From contig JALCCG010000060.1 of the NCBI GenBank assembly GCA_023212695.1, positions 31,588 to 95,587 of the forward strand: 64,000 nt of DNA, read 5' to 3'. The stretch's first letter is position 1; each line of letters begins with the position of its first letter. A program made the translations under genes and the position numbers. The notes beneath the pieces were generated by a model that had not been told where the DNA came from, did no database searches, and saw nothing but the letters and a program-made list of their open reading frames with translations. The stretch is from Sporisorium sorghi. Its lineage: Eukaryota > Basidiomycota > Ustilaginomycetes > Ustilaginales > Ustilaginaceae. This document shows positions 1 to 7,613 of this stretch, piece by piece.

Positions 1-135
1 CGAGCCTATGAGCGCAAAAGGATGACAGCGACAACGTCCGTTAGCACAATTTCGACGATACGAGACCCTTTCTTCTTTCTTCCCGCCGCTCGGACCACGC
101 GAGCAAGACACATCGACACTCTAACATGTTTGAGA
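1..135. other. window edge, no gene supported
   Basis: This is the short stretch downstream of the stop codon of the adaptin-like gene. Small open frames cross it on both strands, but none shows recognisable protein composition. It probably holds the 3' end signals of the adaptin-like gene and the flank of a gene outside the window. Confidence 0.4.
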
Positions 136-2871
136 TTAACGGCGACTATACTTACTCGAGATGCTCCTGCTATCTTCTTCTGCCCTCGACGACGACGGGA
201 CACGTTCGGAGTCAAGCTCCAGCAGAGCTCGCGTAGCATCCTGCAGGGTGTGAGACGAGACAGCTAATGCCTTTAGTCTGTCAATCACATGCTCGTTCTG
301 TGGAGAATTGGGATCGAGCAGCGTCCGACAGATGAGCTGCAGATTGCTTGCTTCGAGACGAACAGCTGCGACGGTCTCTACTTCGACGAGCTTTGACAGA
401 GTGGCCTGCAGCCCTTCCAGGCCTGAGCCGAGTCGCTCGGACGACTCTTGAGACCCGAAAAGGCCGACGACGAGCGATATGGTCCGAGCTGTCATGCCAA
501 GGACTGCCTCCCGGGCGGCCACTGCAGACGGCTGACCCCCAGGCAATGTCGAGAGGACGCTGCAGAGACCGCGTGAGCCCAGCAGCTCTGTGTCGACCCA
601 CTTGACTAATGCTTCTGCAGTTGCACTTGCTACTTGCAGTTCACCGACCCGGAGATCGACGAGGAGTAGGCAGCACAGATAGAGGCCGTTCTGAGACTCG
701 GACGGACGCTCCAAGTCAGCAGTCACCCTGGTCATGAGTCGCTGCAGCAGCTGAATCCGACCAGCGACCGGTAGCGAGCTGATGCCGATTAAGGTCTGTG
801 TCGACCAAGCGTCTCGACTGGCAGACGAGATGCGTGCGAAGCTGCCAAACAGGTCGAGCGCGATTGCACTGGCCAGAGCCTCTTCGAGAGCTGCCGTCGC
901 TTCCTCCGACGATGTTGGCGCGCCAAGTTCGGCCTGTACAGCGAACAGAGCCACTTCGACAAGACGTCTTGGTAGAGCGAGCAATGCATCGTCCGGTTGG
1001 TTGCGAGCCTTGGTACTCGCAGAGATCGCTTCGTCGACAGCGCTTTGAAGTTGCGAGCGCAACAGTGCAGTGAGACCAGAGTCAACCCGATGCAGCAGCG
1101 CCAGTGCACGCTTGCGTATGGACGCATCGGGATCGGCGAGCAGCGCCATGAGCTGTGCCATCTCGGCTTCGGTGATGTCCAGCGGCGAGGACGACGGAAC
1201 TGGATGTTCTTCCTCCGCCGTGGACTGGGCAGCGTTTGGCTCTGCCTTGGCTTGCGCCCACCCAAGTGGGAGGAGTGCGTCCAGGAGGACGATTGCAGCA
1301 GTCTTGCGATTCGGGTTGGTGCTGTGCAGCTGAGATTTGACGTGCGCCGAGAGCGAGGCCCACAACGCTGCAAGTTCTCCGTCACGGTTGCCAGCTGATT
1401 GGGATGTTGTAGATGATGCTGGCGTTCCTGTTGTCGATGTGGTAGTGAGATAGAGGGCCCCGATGCACCGAGCGGCCGAGACACAAAGAGCCAATGCTGC
1501 CGCCTTGCCCTGAGACGCCACGTGATAGATCCGAAGCACCGCTTTCAGCATCTCCCTCTTGACCCCAATATCAAAAGGAGACGACGATTCGACCGCACAC
1601 GCAACCGACTTTGTCAGAGACGAAAGGCACGCATCCATGAGCCAGGGCGCGTACGCACCGTGATAGTCATGCTCCGGCTGCAAAGCCGACCTCTGTCGTG
1701 CTGCCGTACGCGCACGAAGGCCCTCTGTGCGTCCCACGACGGCTGCTGCCAGACGCTGCTGCTGCAGTGCCTGCACCTCCATGTGCATGGGAGCCCACCT
1801 GGTTGCCTGCAGCACTTCAATCGCATGGCAAGCTGCCTCGTGGCTGGTGATGACGCCCACAGCCCGTGCATGATCTACGATCCTGATGCACGCACGAAGA
1901 CCACTAGGGCTCGAGTCGACACGCCTCTCCATCTCGGCTAGGATCATCCCGTGATTCTCGTCCGGGTTGGAACCAGGGGAGAAGGCGTACGTCGAGGCTA
2001 GAGTGAGGCGCACGATTGTGAGAGCTGCATCCAGCATCTCTGCTTGTCCATCGCTGTCCGTCGATTCGCTTGCGTCGATCGATGCACACGAGAGCATAGC
2101 ATTGAGCGTCATGGAGCGGATCGAAGAGTCCGGATGCCGCGTGAGCTCCACCAGCGTAGAGGCAAGAGAGGGCAGCACGGCTGGTCCGCGAGGTGTACCG
2201 GTTACAAGAGACTTGAGCGAAGCCAAAGCTCGAAAGCTAGTCCAGCTTGAGGAGTCGGATGGAGGGAATGCGTGTTTGGAAGGCGAAGAACGCGAGGAAG
2301 ATCGAGAGCGTGACGGAGATCGAGAACGCTTTTCCGTGTCACTAATGGACACATGGTGCTGAGCATCTTCCGAAGCAGTCGAGAGATTCGATCGAAAGGT
2401 GTTGAGAAGGAGCAATGAGGATGAATCGTCGTTTGCGGGATACGAGGTTCTAGATGAGCTGACAGTGGAAGTGGGATCCGTCTCCCGCTTGTCGCTTTGT
2501 GGAAGGAGATACGGGAGCAACTGGTATGCAATGAGCAGATCCTTCCAGCTCGTTGCTAAGCTGAGCAGTTGCAAGGTTGGCAAAAGTGCAAAGCTGACAT
2601 CAATGGTAGTGGGTCGATCGGCTAGTGATGCGTTCGAGGCAGGATAGTGCTGAAGGCAGTGAAGCAGCGTGACAAGCGCTGAAGTGAGCTTAGACACATC
2701 CGCCGAAAAGGAGCGAGAAGCAAGCTGCTTCCGAAGTTGAGCCACTGTGTCGAGGATGATGGCGTCCTGCTGTTGAGGGGTATCCGCTTCCTCGAGCTCT
2801 TTGGCCAGCTTGAAGTGGATTCGAGAGGCGCCGCTCTCGAGCAAGGTGAACGAGTCGCTTGAGCGCGACAT
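136..2871 (-). CDS. adaptin-like large subunit, possibly AP-4 epsilon
   Basis: This 911-residue intronless frame starts at an ATG read from 2871. It looks like the trunk of a large adaptin, the scaffold subunit of clathrin-type adaptor complexes that sort cargo at the Golgi or endosomes. Visible support is an alpha-helical HEAT-like repeat layout, a PEHDYHGAYAPWL stretch near residue 400 that resembles the adaptin 'D..G...PWLQ' segment, a following helix pair like the adaptin region around 'hVAYAILFECV', and an NPNRK...LLADPDASIRKRALALLHR stretch matching the adaptin NxxxKYLGL...DPDxxIRRRALELL pattern. Residues 125-215 are Ser-rich and probably disordered. No ear domain is obvious. The gamma, alpha, beta and delta subunits are normally far better conserved, so I infer the divergent AP-4 epsilon type. 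A different HEAT-repeat protein is the alternative. Confidence 0.55.
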   Translation of the reverse strand: MSRSSDSFTLLESGASRIHFKLAKELEEADTPQQQDAIILDTVAQLRKQLASRSFSADVSKLTSALVTLLHCLQHYPASNASLADRPTTIDVSFALLPTLQLLSLATSWKDLLIAYQLLPYLLPQSDKRETDPTSTVSSSRTSYPANDDSSSLLLLNTFRSNLSTASEDAQHHVSISDTEKRSRSPSRSRSSSRSSPSKHAFPPSDSSSWTSFRALASLKSLVTGTPRGPAVLPSLASTLVELTRHPDSSIRSMTLNAMLSCASIDASESTDSDGQAEMLDAALTIVRLTLASTYAFSPGSNPDENHGMILAEMERRVDSSPSGLRACIRIVDHARAVGVITSHEAACHAIEVLQATRWAPMHMEVQALQQQRLAAAVVGRTEGLRARTAARQRSALQPEHDYHGAYAPWLMDACLSSLTKSVACAVESSSPFDIGVKREMLKAVLRIYHVASQGKAAALALCVSAARCIGALYLTTTSTTGTPASSTTSQSAGNRDGELAALWASLSAHVKSQLHSTNPNRKTAAIVLLDALLPLGWAQAKAEPNAAQSTAEEEHPVPSSSPLDITEAEMAQLMALLADPDASIRKRALALLHRVDSGLTALLRSQLQSAVDEAISASTKARNQPDDALLALPRRLVEVALFAVQAELGAPTSSEEATAALEEALASAIALDLFGSFARISSASRDAWSTQTLIGISSLPVAGRIQLLQRLMTRVTADLERPSESQNGLYLCCLLLVDLRVGELQVASATAEALVKWVDTELLGSRGLCSVLSTLPGGQPSAVAAREAVLGMTARTISLVVGLFGSQESSERLGSGLEGLQATLSKLVEVETVAAVRLEASNLQLICRTLLDPNSPQNEHVIDRLKALAVSSHTLQDATRALLELDSERVPSSSRAEEDSRSISSKYSRR

Positions 2872-3251
2872 GACGGCGACGAGGTAACGATGGCGTTGAC
2901 AGCTGGTTTACTTAAAAGCTGCGAGCAATGCACTTGCCGTGCCTTTGTTTGCCTGTCGGCGATGTTGGATGGCATGATGTTTGCTGCACGCACAACAACA
3001 GCAGCGATTCAGGGTCCAACAGGCCAAATGCAGCCTTACGACCGGCTAGATCAACGGAATGCTTTGACAGCCGTAATTACATAATCAGTTGTCAGCAGAA
3101 TGGCCTCACTTTCGCTTTTCCGCTTCCAACGGCGTCGAAAGAAGCTTTTTGTCTCTTGCACGACCAACTCTCCTTCCGCACCTTGACATCCTCTCTCAGC
3201 CGATCGACATCATCCCTGGATTCAGTCGCCCAAACGAGGCAGCTGAAAGGC
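2872..3251. promoter_or_regulatory. divergent promoter between adaptin-like gene and MCMBP-YggS
   Basis: About 380 bp separate the two divergently read start regions. The + strand frame of the MCMBP-YggS gene is already open here and has an ATG at 2928. The encoded residues upstream of 3252 look like translated leader, not protein. No clear TATA box was seen. Confidence 0.4.
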
Positions 3252-6248
3252 ATGCGCATTAGGCTCAACCTCTTTGTCGCCGCTATCTTTTGTACAACCT
3301 GTTCAACATCCACCCTCCGGAACTTTGCCTTATCAGCTGCAAGTCGCTCGCGCCTCGCCCATCGATTCAGCACATCTTCTTCCAGAAACTCTCGCAAAAT
3401 GGTACCCGACACCGACTTCTCCGCAGCGCTCACCAAGCCGCTCGACGTCGTCCAGCAGATCTACAGCGATGCGCAGGACAAGTCGCCAGCCAACATCACC
3501 AAGCTGGTAGAAACGCACTTTCGTCAGGTGTTTGCTTCTCCGGACGCCAGCGCAAAGATCCCGTCCCTTTCTGCGGGTAACATCGGCGAGCTACTGCCTA
3601 GCTCAAATGCGAATGCGGCAAGCACACATCGTTTGGTCCGCTTTCGTGCGATGATCCAGGACACGGGTCTGGGGACCGAGGTGTTCCTTGCCAAGCACCA
3701 GCATGAAGGGCACACGTTTACCGGTCTGTACGGCGGCGAGGCAAGCGTTCCAAGCTCACACGATTCGTCGGATGCAAGTGGGCATGACGAGCTTGATCAT
3801 CAGAATCTTGCGGAGAGGACGGTGATGTACGCCGTGTCGGTGCCCGGTCAGACTGCCTGGGCAGCCAAAGCGAATCGCGAATCCGCTGGTGCACCAACTG
3901 CCGACGCTTCAGTCGACCAGCTCTCCAGCGCCACCTCATCCATCTCCATCACCGACCCCCAATCGCCGCAGAAAATCCAAGAGGTGCGCGAGCGTATCCG
4001 CAAAGCCGTCGCAAAGGGCAAGCAGCTCGGCTCGGCAGGCAAAGAGCCGCGTCTGGTGGCCATCTCGAAACTGCACCCACCCTCTGCCATCCTCGCTGCG
4101 CACAAGCAAGTCGGACAGCTGCACTTTGGCGAGAACTACGTGCAGGAGATGGTGGACAAGGCCAAGGTGCTTCCGCGCGAGATCCGGTGGCACTTTGTCG
4201 GCGGGCTGCAGAGCAACAAGGGCAAGCTGCTGGCGTCGATTCCGAATCTGTATCTGCTCGAGACGCTCGACTCGATCAAGGCGGCCAATGTGCTGCAGAA
4301 GGCGCTTGCGTCGCCGGATGCTGCGAAGCGCGACGAGCCGCTGCGTGTGTACTTGCAGGTCAACACGAGTGGTGAGGATGCCAAGAGCGGTCTGCCGCCC
4401 GTTCTGTCAGAGGACGCGGAGCAGGCCAAGGACAGCGAGCTGCTCCAGCTGGCTGTTCATGTCATCACAAAGTGCCCGAACCTGCGCCTGCGCGGCGTGA
4501 TGACCATTGGCGCAGCCTCCAACAGCTCAAGCGCCGACGCGGATGCAGCCAAGAGCGTCGACGAGATCGTCTCTGCCAACCCGGACTTTGAAAAGCTCAT
4601 CCGCACACGCACCAACCTCGTCAAACTCCTCCGCGCGAGCGATGAAATCCGCAAGACAGACCAGCCGCACATCAAGGACGCATACGCAGACCTGCTCGAG
4701 GGCACCGACGCAAACGGCGGTCTGGAGCTCAGCATGGGCATGTCGGCCGACATGGACGTTGCCACCATGGCTGGCAGCGACAATGTCCGTGTCGGCACCG
4801 GCTGCTTCGGCCGCCGCCCTGGCACGCGAGAGGAGGCCATGAACGGCATGAAACGCGAACTTGAAGTGGGGCCCGAGGCGGCGGCTGCCGAGTTGCGAGG
4901 CCAGCGCGAGTCGCAGAACAGCACGACTACCTCGAGCTTGCCGCGTGCTTACCTTGCCAAATCTCCTCTGCCAGAGACTCCGCACGTTGGTGGTTTGCTG
5001 AAGTTGTACGATCTGGACGCAGCGGAAAAGTTCAAGACGACCGAGCTGATCGAAGTGGTCGGAATCCTGGATACGGCTGGGCTGCCTCAGGCCGAGTGGC
5101 AGGACACGGGCTCTGCTGCTGCTGGGTCCTCCGCCGAGTCTGCGCAGGTGCCGTGCGTTCACGCGATCTACGCTGCTCCCGCCGAACTGGATTCGCTTGG
5201 AGCAGAGAGCTCCACCGACGCATCTTCCAGTTCAAACCTCCTCTCGCGCTCGGCGGATCGACAAGCGCTGATTGACTTCCTCGCCGGTGCACTGGGCGGC
5301 GACAAGCTAGCCGCCGAACTCGTGCTCCTAGCCACGATCGCGCGCATCCACGTGCGTCGCGCCAACCTCTGCCTGGGTGCTCTCACGCTCAACATCTCCA
5401 ACTTTGCCGCCCCCTCTTCGCCAGCAGCGCAGACACAGCTCTCGCGCCGACTGGAGCAGCTCCTCCCCGCCGTGGTGGATGTATCCATGGACCTGGCTAC
5501 ACTCAACGACCACCGCAAGACTCTGTACCCGAAAAGCGCTGGCGAGGGCACGGGTCTCGAAGCGGGCCGACTGCAGCTCGTCAACGGCACCACGATCGTC
5601 GTCAACGAAGGCGCAATGGGCGAGGGCCAGCTCAAAGATACGGGCATCCGCAACATCAAGGCGCTCTCGTCGGTGCTCGAGGCGCACAAGCTGCCGTACG
5701 CGTTCCCCTACTCGGAGTTTGAGTTCGATACGGATCTCAATGCTGTGATACTCAGTCAGGGCAAGAGCTTTTTGCCGTTCGATATTCAGTGTCCGCTGCA
5801 GCCTGAGGGCGCTGCGGATCTGTATGCGGGTGCGGTTGCTGAGGTGGAGGAGGCGCAGTTGGAGGCGTGGAGGAGGGCACTGCTGCACGCGCGCAGTTTG
5901 GGGACCGCCAAGGCGTTCGAGATCCCCGAGAGCGTCAGCGAGCATATCCAGCAAGAGTTTGTGCGGGAGCGGAGAATGGAGCAGGAGGAGGCCAAGGACG
6001 CGCACGGCGGCACAGCCGCTAAGACGGAAGGCGGTCTTGGGCAGGAGGATCTGCTAAGGAGGATGGCCATCGTCCGCCTGCTGGCGCTGTCGCATGGTGA
6101 GAGCAGTCTGTCGATCGACATGTGGAACAAGGCGGTCGAGCTGGATCGGGTGCTGGCCCAGCGTGTAGCTGCGACGACACAGCAAAGCCAGCCTCGCTCG
6201 CAGCCAGGTGCTGGACATGCGTCGAGCACGGCGGGCGTCTCTCGCTGA
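3252..6248 (+). CDS. MCM-binding protein (MCMBP) with an internal YggS/PLPBP PLP-homeostasis domain
   Basis: One uninterrupted frame encodes parts of two unrelated families. From the ATG at 3399 (A at -3, G at +4) residues 1-160 match the MCMBP N-module: KPLDVVQQIY near the start, then VRFRAMIQDTG and a 'VPGQTAW' segment. Residues about 190-490 are a complete YggS/PLPBP fold: LVAISK with the likely PLP lysine near residue 224, HFGENYVQEM, WHFVGGLQSNKGK, QVNTSGEDAKSG, LRGVMTIG and the glycine-rich SMGMSADMDVA...VRVGTGCFG. MCMBP then resumes at about residue 513 (LPRAYLAKSPLP) and runs to the end, with GGDKLAAELVLL, LNDHRKTLYP and NIKALSSVLE. MCMBP binds and unloads MCM helicase in the nucleus; PLPBP buffers PLP in cytosol and mitochondria. 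The ATG at 3252 adds 49 residues rich in R/S without acids, a possible mitochondrial presequence. The protein is 949 aa from 3399 and 998 aa from 3252. Alternative splicing that separates the two parts is not excluded. Confidence 0.85.
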   Translation: MRIRLNLFVAAIFCTTCSTSTLRNFALSAASRSRLAHRFSTSSSRNSRKMVPDTDFSAALTKPLDVVQQIYSDAQDKSPANITKLVETHFRQVFASPDASAKIPSLSAGNIGELLPSSNANAASTHRLVRFRAMIQDTGLGTEVFLAKHQHEGHTFTGLYGGEASVPSSHDSSDASGHDELDHQNLAERTVMYAVSVPGQTAWAAKANRESAGAPTADASVDQLSSATSSISITDPQSPQKIQEVRERIRKAVAKGKQLGSAGKEPRLVAISKLHPPSAILAAHKQVGQLHFGENYVQEMVDKAKVLPREIRWHFVGGLQSNKGKLLASIPNLYLLETLDSIKAANVLQKALASPDAAKRDEPLRVYLQVNTSGEDAKSGLPPVLSEDAEQAKDSELLQLAVHVITKCPNLRLRGVMTIGAASNSSSADADAAKSVDEIVSANPDFEKLIRTRTNLVKLLRASDEIRKTDQPHIKDAYADLLEGTDANGGLELSMGMSADMDVATMAGSDNVRVGTGCFGRRPGTREEAMNGMKRELEVGPEAAAAELRGQRESQNSTTTSSLPRAYLAKSPLPETPHVGGLLKLYDLDAAEKFKTTELIEVVGILDTAGLPQAEWQDTGSAAAGSSAESAQVPCVHAIYAAPAELDSLGAESSTDASSSSNLLSRSADRQALIDFLAGALGGDKLAAELVLLATIARIHVRRANLCLGALTLNISNFAAPSSPAAQTQLSRRLEQLLPAVVDVSMDLATLNDHRKTLYPKSAGEGTGLEAGRLQLVNGTTIVVNEGAMGEGQLKDTGIRNIKALSSVLEAHKLPYAFPYSEFEFDTDLNAVILSQGKSFLPFDIQCPLQPEGAADLYAGAVAEVEEAQLEAWRRALLHARSLGTAKAFEIPESVSEHIQQEFVRERRMEQEEAKDAHGGTAAKTEGGLGQEDLLRRMAIVRLLALSHGESSLSIDMWNKAVELDRVLAQRVAATTQQSQPRSQPGAGHASSTAGVSR

Positions 6249-6298
6249 AAGACGCTCGTTGTGGTTTGTACGTTACTGGATTGCGATTCAATGCATTG

Positions 6299-6952
6299 TT
6301 ACGAGGACGAATTGAACTTGGCGTTGGAAAAGTCAATGTTGGGGTTAGCCGCGGCGAGTTTCGCGAGCATCTCCTGCTGTTGGATCTGATCGGAGGTGGG
6401 TTTGTTCATGGCCTTTTGGCGGTTGTCGAACATCATCTTTTCCACCATCGCCCTGCGTTAGATGTAAAGAGAGTTAGCAAGATTCGTAAGATATCGCATG
6501 TGTCATCGAGCGAAAACTCACCTTGTCTCGGGATCCAGATCGCTGAGCTTCGAATTCTCAGGCACAATCTTGGTCGTATCAATCTTCGGATGGTGCGTAA
6601 CGACGTTAGGCCACCACTCGTTCTTGTTCATCTTCTCGAGCTGGATCTCGACCGTGTTGGCATCCTCGATCGTCCACGTGCTGTCTTCCTCCTTGATGTC
6701 CTTCGCGAGCTCTCCCTCGAGGATCGCATCTTTGCCCTTGAGCGCTACCTTGATCTTGCGCTTCTTGAGCTCGACGGTGAGGTCGCGTGCCTTGGTGCCC
6801 TGGGGGACGGGGACGGTGATTTCGACGATATCGAGCTGCTGCTTCCAGGTGTAGGGGAGGCTGGCTTGCTCGGCTGCTTCGCGAGCGCGTTCCGCCTGAT
6901 CATGCTGCTTTTGCTGCTCGGGGGTGAGCGCTTCGTATTCTTCGGGTGACAT
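6299..6952 (-). CDS. NudC nuclear-movement protein (two exons)
   Basis: NudC is an Hsp90-linked chaperone that supports dynein/LIS1 function and nuclear migration. Exon 1 is 6952-6522 and ends ...LDPET plus AG. The intron is 6521-6453 (69 nt, GTGAGT...CAG). Exon 2 is 6452-6299 and continues RAMVEKMMFDNRQK to a TAA stop. The spliced product is 194 aa, the usual length of fungal NudC. A CS/p23 domain fills the middle: YTWKQQLDIVEITVPVP, KIKVALKG, WTIEDANTVEIQLEK and NEWWPNVV. The C-terminal DPETRAMVEKMM...PTSDQ is the NudC signature. The start at 6952 (MSPEEYEALTPEQQ) was chosen because the frame farther upstream is GA-rich leader without conserved features. The gene is convergent with MCMBP-YggS, with only about 50 bp between the stop codons. 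Confidence 0.93.
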
Positions 6953-7613
6953 GTTGGAGGTTTGCTGGTGTTGTGTGTTGGTGAGGAGGAGGAGGAGGAG
7001 GAGGAGGGGGAAGAAGTTTCTCGAGTTCGTTCTTCGTTGCGTTTCTCCACCTTTTGTTTTCTTTCCCGTGATCCGAACTTTTGATTTTTCGACAATGTTA
7101 CATCGAATGTTGCTTAGTGTGAAGGCTTTTTTTCGGCCAAATCCGCAAAAGCAGGACAAATTCGGAAATCCCGCCCTCAAATGCCCGATAAACGCACGGA
7201 CAGCAGCGGCAGAAGCGGAAGCGGCACGGGAGCGCTCTTCTTTGCTTTCAACCGGCCATTCTTGCCAAAACTGCTGCTGAGCTGAGTCGTCCCCGCATTG
7301 CTTGGATCAACTCGACTGATGCAGCTCGCTCAAAGTCCGGACCGATCTCGCCCTTCGACCCTTTCCCACCCACCCACCTTGACTGGCAACTCGATTCTAA
7401 GGTCGTTTGTAGGGTCTTCGTCCCTCCTTCCCTTCTTCTTCTCTCCCGAACACATTCGATCGTGAGTCGACCGGCCTTCCCTTGAAGTAGATCACGATCG
7501 AACGGTATCTAGAAGCACGCAAAGAGTTCCACCTCGATAGAGCACACAAGACACAACGCTCAATCTGCTCTCTAGACCCTTTCTTTCGGTTCATCTTGGG
7601 CTGACGCATCACC
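6953..7613. promoter_or_regulatory. divergent promoter region nudC / PFK-2
   Basis: About 660 bp lie between the two divergent starts. A GA/CT-rich block (about 6985-7015) lies in the nudC leader. The approach to the PFK-2 start is pyrimidine-rich (about 7360-7460), typical of smut 5' regions. No protein-coding signal was seen. Confidence 0.5.

Noticed and set aside
2928..3251. start of the MCMBP-YggS protein at 2928
   Set aside because: The extra 108 residues have leader-like composition (Cys, Ser, His mixed) and no similarity to MCMBP. 3252 or 3399 are better starts.
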